A program made the position numbers and the translations under genes. A model generated the notes under the pieces. It saw only the letters and a program-made list of their open reading frames with translations, was not told the origin of the DNA and ran no database searches. A stretch of DNA of 64,000 nt from Alviniconcha marisindica. Its lineage: Eukaryota; Mollusca; Gastropoda; Provannidae. The DNA is taken from the NCBI GenBank assembly GCA_018857735.1, contig JABMCL010003496.1, forward strand, positions 32,501 to 96,500. The letters run 5' to 3'. This document shows, in pieces, positions 11,040-23,150 of this stretch (position 1 is its first letter; each line of letters opens with the position of its first letter).

Positions 11040-11245
11040 TGAATCACTTTCACCACTTGATCTACCTGAACATTAACCCAATGTTCATCACTGTATCTGC
11101 CCTCACTGCATTTACCCGTGCATTCATAATTTCATTTACTCTCATGCACATTTCATTGACCCTAACAGTCATCACTTCACTTACCCTCATTCATCACAGC
11201 ATTTACCCCTACAGTCATCTTTGCAGTTACCTCAACATTCACTGT
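11040..11245. repeat. Degenerate 'catttacc…cattcatcac' minisatellite, left block
   Basis: Repeats of about 30–36 bp built from CATTTACCC and ATTCATCACTG. The same family resumes at 11820–12055, so the intervening segment looks like an insertion into one ancestral array. Confidence 0.65.
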
Positions 11246-11640
11246 TTAAAGGGGAATGAAGCCACAGAAGCATCATGGGCCCTACAAAAAGGAATGGAAT
11301 AAAAACCAAAAAAAAGCTCAGCAATTATTCACTTGATTTATCATCCTGTTTGCTAAAAATCAACATTTCACAGTCACGAAAACATGCCTATGGGTGCTGC
11401 CATCTTGTACCTCATGGTCTGTATCAGTGACATCATAAAGAAGGCTGGCATGTGTGGCAAAGCTCTGAACACACCACGAGCCACTCCCTTTCTACTCTTC
11501 ACTGGTAAAGAGGGAAGTAAAATGGCAGTGCCCCGAGGAGCTCACATCTGAAGCCAAAAGTACTTCTTTTGTATAAACAAGGCACGGAGATAACACTTTG
11601 TCCTTAAAAGGAAATTTGCTTTGGAACATACCATCAACAT
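11245..11640 (+). mobile_element. Fragment of a TTAAAGGGGAA-ended element
   Basis: It begins TTTAAAGGGGAATGAAGCC and contains AGGAATGGAAT, matching the minus-strand end of the element at 37021–37470. The right end is not clear. Confidence 0.4.
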
Positions 11641-11819
11641 AACATATGAATAAACAGAACTGTTAGGGAAAACAAACAAAACAAAAACAAAAAAGTGTCT
11701 ATTTTTTTTACAATTATAGCTAAAACAAGTTAATTACAACACAACATGTGGCATGCACACACGCACACCTGCATGCGAGAAAACGGTTGCACATTTTCAG
11801 GTCAGCTCGTGTCTTTGGT

Positions 11820-12055
11820 TCCATTCCTCTTCAAATTAACCTCACTTTCATCTCTGTATTTACCCTCACATTTACCACTGAATTTACCCAAACACTCATC
11901 ACTGCACATACTATTCATTTCACCACTGTAGTTACCAAGACAAGTCATCACTGCATTCACCCATTTATCACTGAAGCCAACCAAACTTTCAGGCTGATCA
12001 CTGCAGTCTGTGCATTAAAGTCACATTCACCGTTCATTTACCCAAACACTTAACA
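11820..12055. repeat. Degenerate 'catttacc…cattcatcac' minisatellite, right block
   Basis: Continuation of the family seen at 11040–11245, with the same CATTTACC and ATCACTGCA phrases. Confidence 0.65.
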
Positions 12056-12229
12056 CAATTCAGTAAAAGGCAAAATGTGGTGGAAGTGGAAAACTGACAA
12101 AAGGTGACTATGAGTAGAGAAGAAGGGCAGGGGGGTGGGCGGTGGGGCTGGGGGGGGGAAGAAGATGGAAGATGAAGTAATGTAGTTAAAAGGGAGATGT
12201 GTACGCATGTATGTGTGTGTATGTATGTG

Positions 12230-12262
12230 TCTTGGGGGGGGGGGGGGGGGGGGGGGGGGGAG
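12230..12262 (+). repeat. Poly-G tract
   Basis: A guanine homopolymer of more than 20 bp followed by GGAGGG-rich sequence, just beyond the 3' end of EIF2B3. Confidence 0.9.
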
Positions 12263-12389
12263 GGAGGGGTATGATGGTAGAAGAAGGGACCCACAGAGGG
12301 AAGGGAGGAGGGAGGGGTGGAGGTGGGAGAGGAGGGCAGATCACTGTGAATAAGACACAAATAGACTAGAGCAGACAGGAATAATGAGG

Positions 12390-13511
12390 TCAGTCTAACA
12401 GCCTCTCCATGTCGGTGATGACTTCGTTGGTGGATTTACCTGAAACACAGAGAACGAGAAGTTCCAAGTTTATAGAACATTTTTGTTTCAGGCAAAGACA
12501 GCCGACTTAGTTGCTTCAACAATAAGAACAAAATTTGCACAGTTCAAAAAGCAATGTTAGCAACAAAAACTGAAATAAAAATCAAACAATGTGTACTTCA
12601 TGGTGCTGTCCACTCCCTGTTCCTTCTGTACACACACACTCACACATGCACGCACGCACGCACGCACGCACTCCATCTCTCTGTGTGAAATCACTTCCAC
12701 TGTCACACTCTCTCTCCCACTCACTTTCACCCCCTCCACACACAGCATATGCACACTGCTGAGTACATACTCAGAGGCTGAAGGCTCATCGAGGGTGCAA
12801 CTATGCTGTCCTTGAGTTCACACATCTCCGCTATTGAGGCCCCCGTGCACACAATGCTGTTCATCACGATGCAACTGCAAAACAATGGAGCTGAGTTAGC
12901 TCCTATCAGCATTCCCCACCAAGGAAACAAGGTGAGCACCCCATCATGACCAACAATGCCCACCAGAAACACCCTGCAAAGAACTGCCAAGTGTCTATAC
13001 CCTTCTTCCTTTTCTCTTTCTTCTGCATCATCTATTTGTCATGTCAAATAATCATGACATCATGCCTAATTCACATAAACATAGGCCTCTTGCTTGCATT
13101 CTCCCCAAAAACATCTCTACCAGCTGAAAGCTACACAGGTCATATTTCATCCCTATGATCATTTGTTGGTGTGTTATCTATCTGATACTTGAAAAAGATG
13201 TTTCCAATTTTTATTTTTTTATTTTTGTGTGCATGTTTTGTATCACCTAATTAAAATAAGAGGTCTTTTTAACACTGCCGTTTGACCTTGTGTGGCAGCC
13301 GACTTTATCTGAGATTGTTTTGTCCCCCAGTTTACTTGCATGCCAGATAAACGCTACTGTCAGTGATTCAGGTCCTTGTTGATGCAGTCATGCATTGTCT
13401 TTTGAGAGCGAATTAATTCCCTTTGTACATTATTTTTTATTTCTTATCAAGATCACCCTGAGGTGACCCCATGAGGTTGAGAGGATGTTTAAATCTAATT
13501 AATAACTAACT

Positions 13512-13587
<76 letters not shown>

Positions 13588-16500
13588 GAGAGGGGTTGAG
13601 GGAGAGCCCTGGATCTAGCCATTTACCTTTCTCCAATCTCCACCTGGTCCATAATGATGGAGTTGGCAATCTTGGCCTTGTCATGGATCACACTCTTCCG
13701 CCCCACCACTGACTTCTTCACTGACACCTTCTCACCCAGGCTCACCGACTCACCAATGATACAGTCTGGGCCCACCTGAAAGCAACAGGAAACCATGTGT
13801 GACTACAACACACACACACACACTACACCATAATACACACACACACTGCACTACACACACGCTACACCATACTACACACAAACAACACATTGCATGCACA
13901 TACACTACACACTAAACACACACTACATTAAACACACACACACACACACACGACTGCCAAATTCAAAGCACTTCCTAACTTACTAGGCTATGCTGATGAA
14001 CTTGCCTCAGCAACAAATACTCTTATAAGCTGAACGATGTTGGGAAAGAACACTGGTCGGGTTCCATGTACTAGGTACACAGCAAAATGTTTACTGCATC
14101 TTCCATCCATCCACCAACCCCAGGATACGGTGACCGTTTTTCTGGATGTGACCTTTGACGTTGATTTGGTGTTAAAAATCTGTGTGTTTTGATCTTCTTT
14201 CAGCATGGCAGCCATCGACTCTGTTTCAGATTTTTTTAAAGAATAAACTGGTTGACTTAGCCTTGGGCCTCGGTCAGAGGCTATTGACAATGTTATAACT
14301 GGCATCTTACTGTCTCTAGCCGGACCCATAGGAAAGTCAAGGAACAATCAACAAGCTATCAGTGTCCATCAGCTGTAATGTTTGCAGAGAACACCTCTCA
14401 CTTCTGCCACCATGCTCACAGTTACAGTTTGCCGGTATACCCTTTTTGTTCTCCAAGGCTGGGTAATGCACACAAAACCCATCTTTTTGATGGCTGTGAA
14501 ATCAATGATGATGATGATGACAGCTTTTATACAGTGCTATTCTCCGCTCTCGAGCAGATTCACTGCGCTCACATGTGATTTTACATGAATGAATAGCTTT
14601 TTTATACCGCGTTTTTAAATATCCACCGAAGTGGTGTACTTACAACACTGGCATGGCTGGAGCCACATGAAACTGCTGCCTTCTTGGCATGTTCTGTGTA
14701 CACCATACACCATGCACCATGTCACTTCATGCAAAGCCACATACACTAGGTGTATGCGTGTTTAGCTGTAACCTGCCACCTGCACTTCTGGCAGAATGAC
14801 TGGGATCTTTTACGTGCTACTGCAGTAACATGGGGGTGGAATGGATACCGAAATAAGAGTCAGCACAGATAGCTGACCCTGGAGAAGAAAATTCTCCTGC
14901 CGCTCCTGCAGGGATTCGAACCCATGACCTTTCAATCATGAGTCCAGCGCTCTAACCACTGAGCTATACCCGCTCCCCCTGAAATACAAAGGATCCTTAA
15001 AGGGCATGGACTTGGTTGAAGATACAGGTCTCTGCCAAAGGACCAAAACCATTCTAAGCTGGCCGACAGTAACAGCAAAGAAAAGCTGTGGCGTGCACAT
15101 ACCTGTGTTGTCTTTTTCACCTTGGCCGAGGAATGGACGAGCCCTTTACTGTGCGGCACTAACGCTGGAAACACTTTAGAAATCTGTTGACAGAACCACA
15201 GACTTATAAATGCTCGGCATTCAATGCCTGGTCAACCCTGTTGGCCATACCCCAGTGAATCATCCCCAATGTGACCCTGTGTGGCTAAAATCCAAGCACC
15301 AACTAACTAAGCCCAGTGAAACAAAGTTCAGCAAATCACAACTCAATAGTCTGGTTCACTGTCCATGATGATGCACACTACCATTTTGTCTGAAGAAATG
15401 GGGAGGGTGGTGAGAAGGAAAGGTGGGAAAGGGGGGGGGGGGGGGGGGGAGAAGGAAGTTCAATGAAGAAGGAAGTTCAATGAAGCGGAAAGGTGGAAAT
15501 AAAGAAAGCAGGATTCCTGGTATCAGATGAAGCATACAAAGCTGAATCCCTAGCTGCTCTAGGCTTGAAAGAAGGCAGCTGCCTGAAAGGTAGATGACCT
15601 AGCCCTTGATGCAGGAAAGGGTAGTGCACTCACACAAATCTTAGCCATATCGACAAGGTACAGATCTGAAGAGAACAAGCAAACACAGTCACAGACACAC
15701 GCCAAAAAAGAGACAAGGCAAACAATGGCAAAACAGACAGAGCAACAACAAAAAACCCAGAAAAACAAAGACATTGAAAGAGTAACAAAAAGACAGAGCA
15801 ATCAAGAGACACAAATAGAGCAAACAAGTGACACAGCTAGTAACAGACACAGATGGAGCACACACAAAAAGAAGAAAAAAAAGACACAGGTAGAGCAACA
15901 AAACAGGCATAGAGCAACCCAAAGGACACAGACAGAGCAACCCAAAAGACACAGGTACATCCCCCAGACCTGTCTGTTGGCTTCGCAGTATGCCCTGCAG
16001 GTGTTAGCCAGCACACAGAAGCCAGATTCCTGCACGTAGGCATAGCAGCGTATGACATCATTATCGGGACTGACAGGAAGACGTCCGGCCTCTTCCTCAT
16101 CCTCCTCATCCGAATCCATAACATGGTTCCAGCAATAGTAGTTGTGCCCAGACAAACAGATTGCCAACTTGGAACTACTGGCATTTATCTTGCATGCGGA
16201 ATAGATCTCCGCAAATGCATACATGTCTGCAAACACAGAAAACACACACAAAAGAAGTATATGAATCAATGAGTAAATAAACAAATCAGTCAGTCCATGG
16301 GTCAAGCTATCTATGTGTCTGTTACGTATCTATGAAGAAACCAATCTGTCAATTAATCAATCTATGGTCTATTCAAGAAATACATTTCTTTGTCCACACA
16401 CAAAGAGTCGAGTAAAATGTCAACTAATCTGTCAGTGAATCAATGGACCAAAGACTGACTCAAATCATGCACATGACACTTTACACTGTTAATCAAGCAG

Positions 16501-19500
16501 TCAGTCAGTCTCATGCACAATCAATCACCGAATCAGTCAAATAAACACACAGTCAATCAGTTAAGCACACAATCAACCAACTGGTTAGTCAAGTGTGCAG
16601 CCAGTCACACAGCACACACTCAACCAGTCAGTCAAGTACACAGTCAGCAAGTCAGTTAGTCAAGTATACAATCAAGTCAGACAGGCACACACTCAGCCAG
16701 TCAGTCAGACAAATACACAATCAATTAGTCAGGCAGTCAAACACACAGCCAATCAGTCAGACAGCCACACACTAAGCCAGCCAGTCAGTCAAGTACACAA
16801 TCAGTCAGCCAGTCAGTCAAGTACACAATCAATTAGCAAGTCAAACAGATAGCCAATCAGTCAGACAGGCATACAGTGAGTCAAGTGTACAATCAATCAG
16901 CCTGAGAAGCCCAGTCAGTCAAACAACCATTCAGTCAGTCAGTCAAACCAAATCACAGTCAATCAGTCAGTCAAGTGAGCTATCACTATCACTCAAATCA
17001 ACCAGTCAGTCAGTCAAGCACGCTTCAAGTATATAACTAACCAATATCAGCCAGCTAGCTGAATGCACAGTCACATCAATCAGTCGGTCAGTCAAACACA
17101 TAATCAATCAAAGAAACACACAATCAGTCAGTCAAGTAGGCAAGGAACTGATCAGTCAGCCAGTCAAGTCCCTCGGTCAACCACACAAGCACAGATTAAG
17201 TCCAGATGACAGAAAAGCCAGGAAGTACTGTCAAGAACCCTGTCCCTCAGTCAGTCACACAAGCACAGATTAAGTCCAGAAGACAGAGAAGCCGGGAAGT
17301 ACTGTCAAGCACTCTGTCCCTCACTCAACCACCCAAGCACAGATTCAGTCCAGAAGACACAAAAGCCAGGACGTACTGTCAAGCACTCTGTCCCTCAGTA
17401 ACCACACAAGCACAGATTAAGTCCAGAAGACACAAAAGCCAGGACGTACTGTCAAGCACTCTGTCCCTCAGTAACCACACAAGCACAGATTAAGTCCAGA
17501 AGACACAAAAGCCAGGACGTACTGTCAAGCACTCTGTCCCTCAGTAACCACACAAGCACAGATTAAGTCCAGAAGACAGAAAAGCCAGGAAGTACTGTCA
17601 AGCACTCTGTCCCTCGCTCAACCACACAAGCACAGATTCAGTCCAGAAGGTACAAAAGCCAGGAAGTACTGTCAAGCACTCTGTCCCTCGCTCAACCACA
17701 CAAGCACAGATTCAGTCCAGAAGGTACAAAAGCCCACGAAGGTCTGCTGCTTACCATGCTCTTTGCTGATAGGCATGAGCTGCATTGGCGCCCGCAGGCT
17801 GGCAGCGTCTTCAGGGGGCATCTTTCTCCAGAACTCACGGCTCTTCTTCAAGCGCCGCGAAGACGGGAACTGCTTCTTCACGATGTGAGGCAGCAGGTCC
17901 AACTTGATGGACTCCATTTTCTCGCAGTCTCTGAACATGCAACCAATCGGCCATTAATCAGTTATCCTTTGCACACACAAAAACATAAGATCATTAAAGA
18001 TGTAATAATAAATAATAATAATGGAAATTTGTTCGTTCCCTGGGTGCCGCACTGCACTGCTAATCAGTGACAGAACCTACCACCAAGACAGGGACAAAGA
18101 ACCATTTTTTCAGTCTTCCAGTTAACATGTATGCGCAGACTTGTCAGTGCCCACCTCACCTTCAAGTCTACAGCATGCAATAAGAATTAAGATCATGTTG
18201 TATGCATGTCTAAAATCATTTGTCCACCTTTCCATAAGACAAGGCCTAAGGGCTGGTGGTATGAAGACACACAGATTCTGCAAAATAGTGGCGGAATTTA
18301 ATCTAAATAAATATGATCAGAATAACAAAGCAAGCATTGCTAAACTTTGTTAGTCAAAATAGATTTGATAGTTGTACCAGCTTGGCTAAAGACTAATCTA
18401 TGTACTGAAAGTTGTACCAGCTTGGCTAAAGACAAATCTATGTACTGAAATTTGGTCTCTCTCTCTCTCACACACACACACATCGCTTGTTTGCATGCAT
18501 GCACACACACACTGCACACACATACACTTGAATATATATATATACATACTTGTGAACTGCCAGGTAGTCCAAGATCCATCTCTTCATGACATACAGGTGG
18601 CAGTCAGTCATGGTTGATTGCACTCGTATAGAAGGATACCTGTTGCATGGGTCATTGGTCAAATCTTAAGGTAAATGAACAATAGTTATCCACAATACAA
18701 AAACAGCAATTTCATTTCATATTCGAAACAGGATGGAATTCACATAGACAGGCACCCATTACATAATACCACCAGTCAAATGATCAGGCAAATGGGCATA
18801 GGTTACCCCAAATACAGCCAGCAAACGCTCAGTCCTTTCACTTTTAAAACAGAATGAAACAAATTTTCTATCACAAAAACAAGCAATGGGTCCATGCTGG
18901 CCTTTACTATACTGACTGGTGGAATGCATAATGATTCAAATCTGACTACAGACACACATAATGATTCAAGCCTGACTCCAGACAAAGACAATGTTTTTGT
19001 CTTAAAGATAACGATCAGCTGGCACACACCATTACTTTTTCCAAGGTTTCATTCAGCATCCACAGGTCTTCTGCTCCGTTGCCAGATCATACTCATAGCG
19101 GAGACAGAGATACTGCACTCACAGCTTCTTGCTCAGTAAAAGTGAGTCACCAGCTATGCTTTGGCTTAATAACAATAATAATAACATACATTTGTAATGC
19201 ACTCAACTTGCTCTGAAAGATCACAAGCAACTGCTAATCTAAATACATCTATATATATCACATGCAGTCTGAATGATGATACTGTTTACATCTGTATTAG
19301 ACACTAGAAGCAGGGGTGGGAGCTAAATACAGTATGAATACATGTGCACAATCACCACACACAAACAGGTAAGGAAACTGGACGCTGGTTTTAGCTGGGG
19401 TAGAAGTATTGTGAACAGAGGAAGGGTTTTAATTTTGTTTTGAAAGACAAAAAAGTTGAGCAGTGCCTGGGATCAAGGGGATACTGAGTTCCAAATGTAA

Positions 19501-22500
19501 GATCCAAAGTCAGAAAAAGAGCGAAAGCCATGCGTCTTGCGTTTGTCTTGTAGGATCTTGAGCATGCGAGAATCAGTACAGCAATGAAGTATATGGAACT
19601 GAGTAAGGACCTGTAGCAGTTCAGAGAGGTAGGAAGGACCAAAACCATTTAATTTATAGCTTCCAGACTAAAACATGGCCGCCACTCTTCTGGCTTTGTG
19701 GGTCTTATTTGTGACATTCTGATTGGTAAAGCTGCTTGGGTGATTGGCAGCCCCAAATCCTCTAGAAAAGCTGCACACTCACTCTGTGAAGACTGTGGGA
19801 TCAAAGACTTCCTCCCGGTCAATGTCGCCCATGCTTTTCATCAGCAGCACGCGATTACTGCCCTCACTCAGCCCCAGCACATCCTTCTTTGAGGAGCTCG
19901 CTGAAACCATGCCACACAGTTTTCTCTGATACGATGCCACATACACAGTTTTCTCTGAAAGGGGCACCTAATGCATAGTTTTCTCTGTAGTATAAAGGGC
20001 ACAAAATACAGTTATTGCTGTAAAGGGCATCACAGCTGTTGTCCCCCCCCCCCCCCCCCCATAAAGGGCACCAAAGTTCTTTTCTGTGTATACATTGCAT
20101 TTTCTCTGTAAATGGGGAACCCAATATAGTTTCTTCTATAAAATTAAAAGGCACCAAACACACTTTTTTGCCTTAAACTCAAAGTGGCCTTAAATATTTT
20201 ATTCTGAAAAGGCACCAGACACAAAAACTTATTTGAAAGGGGACCTAATAACCTGTGTGTAGGTCACTGTGTGTATTGTGGGTGTGTTTTGGTCTGAGTT
20301 TTTTTTAAACATTTTATTTATCCTTTCCTCCTTGTTCTTCACCACCTTTTGTTCTACTTAATATCACGTTATGCATTCACGTTACAAAATGTGATGTGGA
20401 GCTTATGACTGTGTAAATGTTAAATGTGATTGTCTTATATACAGTTTATACTGTGATATACTGATACAGCATGCAAACTGCGCATTTTTCTTTTCTTTTC
20501 CTCTTTTTTTCCCCTTTCAAATCATGTAGGTATGACTTATGTACACAAGAACAAACTGGTTAGTGTGAAAAAGTGTGATGACCAGAAATCCACCAATTAA
20601 TTTACAAAATCCACCAATGATCATACATGATGACCCAAAATCTGCCAGTAAGTTCATTTACTAAACAATTGATTGATGTCAACAGTTTTTATCATAGAAA
20701 AGCAGAATTCACTTCCAAAACATCTATTCAGAACAGTGGGTCTGGTTTTGGAGGACCTGTGGCATCAGGCTAGCAATGTGACCCTCAGGTGTAGTTTTCC
20801 AGCTCCCGAGAATGTGTACCTTTGTCAGCCTTGCTCTTGGCCCCTGGCACAGGCAGGTCTTGGTTTTCCTTTACAGTGGACAGCAGCATGGTCACTGTGG
20901 CGTCATTCTTGTGGAAGAGGTGCAGTACGTTGTTGAGGTTCAGGTCTGTGATCAGGTCGCAGCCCACCACCAGCACGTCTGCCGATTCCTGATGAACACA
21001 TCACAAGGATCTGTTATGACAGCCCTCTCTCAATAGTCTGATGACAGGCCTCTCTACTTCTAAACAGTCCAGTCAGAGATCCAGCTATGACATCCCTCTC
21101 TCAATAGTCACATGACAGGCCTCTCTACTTCTAAACAGTCCAGTCAGAGATCCAGCTATGACAGCCCTCTCTCAATAGTCTGATGACAGGCCTCTCTACT
21201 TCTAAACAGTCCAGTCAGAGATCCAGCTATGACAGCCCTCTCTAAATGGTCTGATGACAGGCCTCTCTATTTCTAAACAGTCCAGTCAGAGATCCAGCTA
21301 TGACAGCCCTCTCTCAATAGTCTGATGACAGGCCTCTCTACTTCTAAACAGTCCAGTCAGAGATCCAGCTATGACAGACCTCTCTAAATAGTCCAATGAC
21401 TGACCTCTCCACTTTTAAACAGTCCAGTTAGAGATCCAAACACATAAATTAAAAGGTTAAAAAGAACACTATTTATTATGACAACATGCAAATTTTCAGG
21501 GGTAAGCCCCTTTTTCAAGCTGTAGAACAGCACTTAAACAATGAAAAATGAGGTGTAGGCACTTATCTGCTTTTGGTTCAGCTGTTTTTCCAGCTGTCCA
21601 GAACTTTACAGACTTCTATAAATATTGATTAGGCAATCAAGAGACCTCTGTGACTTTGTAGTGAGTCCACTGAGACAACATCTACAGTTTAAAACAGGTT
21701 TCTCTAGGGTAGTAAAACACCTCTTTTGAAGTCTAAAGTCTAGGCTCTCTAGCCTAATTCTAAAGAGTCTGATGAGAGACTGTTTCAACTTATTCAAGTA
21801 TTTGCCCTCCAAAACATGCAGCTGAGCTTGCCACATGATGCAGTTTTTCCTGCATTCAATCTGAACAGAAAGAAAAGCTGACTGTAGAACTAGAAGAATC
21901 ATCATCACATCATCATTATCATTATTATCTAATTTCACGAGATAGAGGGACCGTTTTGCTGACTGGAATTCGTCGGCACACATGGCGCAATGTCTGGGCT
22001 GTGCCCCATTCCTCTACATCAGGGATGGATTCAAACACCAGCTTCATCTTGATGCCACATGTGTCCACAAGGGCTGTCCGGATCTCATCTGCATATGACT
22101 TTGGCACCACCACCACGGCCTCTGCAACAACACAAAAACATGTTATTACTGATGAAAGAGAGACACCGAGAGAGAGTGAGAGCAAGAGAGAATGGTTTAC
22201 TGAACTAGGCTGTCTGCCCATGTCAAAGGTGAGGGATAAGGGGGACATTTTTCAAATCACATGCATTTAAACAAACAATTATATTTATAAATCATCAAAA
22301 CATTCCACAAAAGATTCTCTCTCTACACACACATCTATGCATGCATGCAGCATGTACCCATGCAAGCTCAAACTTGCTCACAGAGAAAGAAAGATGAAAT
22401 GGAATTGGACTGAAGGAAGGTAAATATATATACTATACATATCCCCACCCCCCACCCTTGTAAAGTTGGAAAATTGCTCTGCAATCTGGAGCACTCTGGG

Positions 22501-22800
22501 ACAGAATTTTGTACAAAACTACCCATCTCCCTCATCCCCCCACCGATTCAGCACCTGGACAAAATCCCCAACAAGTATGCTTCTACCCATCAGTACTAGG
22601 CCAAAATTACATAATTATTCTTCCTATTACAATTTACCTGGAAAACCATGTCGTTCCAACATGTTGATCGGGTAGTACACCATGGGGTAGTTTCCAATCA
22701 AGAGGAGTGCTTTGGGACATTGGTTGGTCAGGTGGCTCATCCTTGACCCTGTCCCTGCTGCCATGACAACTGGTATAAACTCCATGGGTCTAAACTCCAT
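12390..22800 (-). CDS. EIF2B3: Translation initiation factor eIF2B subunit gamma
   Basis: Eleven minus-strand exons: 22785–22638, 22121–21964, 20988–20820, 19900–19783, 18639–18550, 17930–17755, 16226–15970, 15183–15103, 13775–13627, 12874–12771 and 12439–12390. They total 1500 nt and keep frame throughout, giving 499 residues (human has 452). A second in-frame ATG at 22800 would add five residues; the 22785 ATG gives [11 protein letters not shown], closest to human MEFQAVVMAAG. The N-terminal nucleotidyltransferase-like domain shows AAGTGSRM (9–16), [17 protein letters not shown] and VVGCDLITD. The C-terminal left-handed β-helix starts near residue 398 with hexapeptides ([15 protein letters not shown]). 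With the epsilon subunit, gamma forms the catalytic arm of the eIF2B GDP–GTP exchange complex in the cytosol. An acidic insert (DSDEEDEEE, about residues 325–333) is not in human. The exon 2 donor (CCA then GTCAGC, 21963) was chosen for frame and homology and is the least certain junction. Confidence 0.93.
12630..12675. repeat. CACG/CA microsatellite
   Basis: Short (CA)n and (GCAC)n run in the last intron of EIF2B3. Confidence 0.85.
13270..13512 (+). repeat. Interspersed repeat with CTAACTAA tail
   Basis: It ends GACCCCATGAGGTTGAGAGG and then TTAAATCTAATTAATAACTAACTAA. This matches the 3' ends at 5300–5360, 15261–15321 and 53398–53458. It sits in EIF2B3 intron 9. Confidence 0.5.
13513..13590. 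repeat. (GA)n microsatellite
   Basis: A long GA run about 40 bp beyond the EIF2B3 exon 9 donor. Confidence 0.95.
13805..13955. repeat. CACTACAC/CA-rich microsatellite
   Basis: Degenerate ACACACTACAC units begin about 30 bp upstream (minus strand) of the EIF2B3 exon 9 acceptor. Confidence 0.85.
14597..14980 (-). mobile_element. tRNA-derived SINE (second family)
   Basis: The minus-strand head has a good A box (TAGCTCAGTGGTTAGAGCGC) and B box (GGGTTCGAATCCC). The head resembles a CAU-anticodon tRNA, but the anticodon stem and acceptor stem no longer pair. A body of about 300 bp follows, ending near a CATTCATT tail. Part of the body (GTAACCTGCCACCTGCACTT, TGGCAGAATGACTGGGATC) recurs at 36293–36400. 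Confidence 0.8.
15235..15325 (+). repeat. Interspersed repeat with CCAACTAACTAA tail
   Basis: GTGACCCTGTGTGGCTAAAA followed by TCCAAGCACCAACTAACTAA, the best-preserved example of this tail in the window. Confidence 0.5.
15428..15450 (+). repeat. Poly-G tract
   Basis: G homopolymer of about 20 bp in EIF2B3 intron 7. Confidence 0.9.
15665..15962. repeat. ~25-bp minisatellite at the EIF2B3 exon 7 donor
   Basis: Degenerate units of GAGCAACCCAAAAGACACAG run up to within about 10 bp of the exon 7 donor at 15969 (minus strand GTCTGG). Copies are cleanest next to the exon. Confidence 0.75.
16490..17160. repeat. CAGTCAGT-based degenerate satellite
   Basis: Loose repeats of CAGTCAGTCAAGTACACAAT and CAATCAATCAG without a fixed long period, in EIF2B3 intron 6. 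The same CAGT core is used by the unrelated array at 1680–2640. Confidence 0.8.
17181..17745. repeat. 73–74-bp minisatellite at the EIF2B3 exon 6 donor
   Basis: Eight copies: AAGCACAGAT begins at 17188, 17261, 17335, 17408, 17481, 17554, 17628 and 17702. Units carry AAGTCCAGAAGACAGAAAAG and TACTGTCAAGCACTCTGTCC. The last partial copy degenerates into the exon 6 donor region (17754). Confidence 0.95.
18435..18548. repeat. CT, CA and TA simple repeats
   Basis: Short (CT)n, (CA)n and (TA)n runs reach the EIF2B3 exon 5 donor at 18549. Confidence 0.8.
19165..19660. repeat. Non-coding interspersed repeat
   Basis: It opens with AATAATAATAACATACATTTGTAATGCACT-like sequence and later contains GAGTTCCAAATGTAAGATCC and AAAAAGAGCGAAAGCC. 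The layout is shared with 52430–52960 and in part 10261–10600. It lies in EIF2B3 intron 4. Confidence 0.5.
19912..20230. repeat. ~40-bp degenerate repeat at the EIF2B3 exon 4 acceptor
   Basis: Copies contain ACAGTTTTCTCTGAAAGGGG and GGGCACC. They start 12 bp from the exon 4 edge at 19900 and decay with distance. A poly-C run at 20044–20061 interrupts them. Confidence 0.75.
20999..21432. repeat. 71-bp minisatellite at the EIF2B3 exon 3 acceptor
   Basis: About six copies: TAAACAGTCC occurs at 21061, 21132, 21203 and 21274, exactly 71 bp apart. The array starts about 10 bp from the exon 3 edge at 20988 and includes TCAGAGATCCAGCTATGACA. Confidence 0.95.
21441..21600. repeat. Dispersed repeat, copy 1
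   Basis: GGTTAAAAAGAACACTATTT, then TGCAAATTTTCAGGGGTAAG and CCCCTTTTTCAAGCTGT. It is strongly similar in order and sequence to 47401–47560, which has the same orientation. Confidence 0.7.
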
Positions 22801-23077
22801 GACTATGGTGTGTTGGTCTGGATCTGGATAGGCTTGCTGATCTTCACACTGTACTCTGGATTGGAAAATTATAACACAGTTTTGCAAGAAACAGTGATTT
22901 CTGAGTTAATTTTTCATCATAAAATAATTAAATAATACTGTTACTACCAGTTACTGAGTTAGTAATAACTAATATACAGTAATAGTAACCAGCCAGCATT
23001 TCACTTTGTTAGCCAACTGACCATAATTGGCACAAACTTCCATCTCCCACAACAAATGTAGGTCTGCATGTGACCTC

Positions 23078-23078
<1 letters not shown>

Positions 23079-23146
<68 letters not shown>
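23079..23146. repeat. (CA)n microsatellite
   Basis: A nearly pure CA run of more than 60 bp upstream of the EIF2B3 start. Confidence 0.97.

Positions 23147-23150
<4 letters not shown>

Noticed and set aside
14905..14980. tRNA-Met-like gene on the minus strand
   Set aside because: Acceptor and anticodon stems do not pair, and the similarity continues into a SINE body shared with 36.3 kb.
15802..16305. 167-codon minus-strand open frame as a stand-alone gene
   Set aside because: Only 16226–15970 is coding (EIF2B3 exon 7); the rest is intron and minisatellite read-through.
17181..17745. CRISPR-like repeat array
   Set aside because: Copies are head-to-tail 73–74-bp units with no unique spacers, in an intron of a eukaryotic gene.
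20999..21432. CRISPR-like repeat array
   Set aside because: Contiguous 71-bp minisatellite without spacers.
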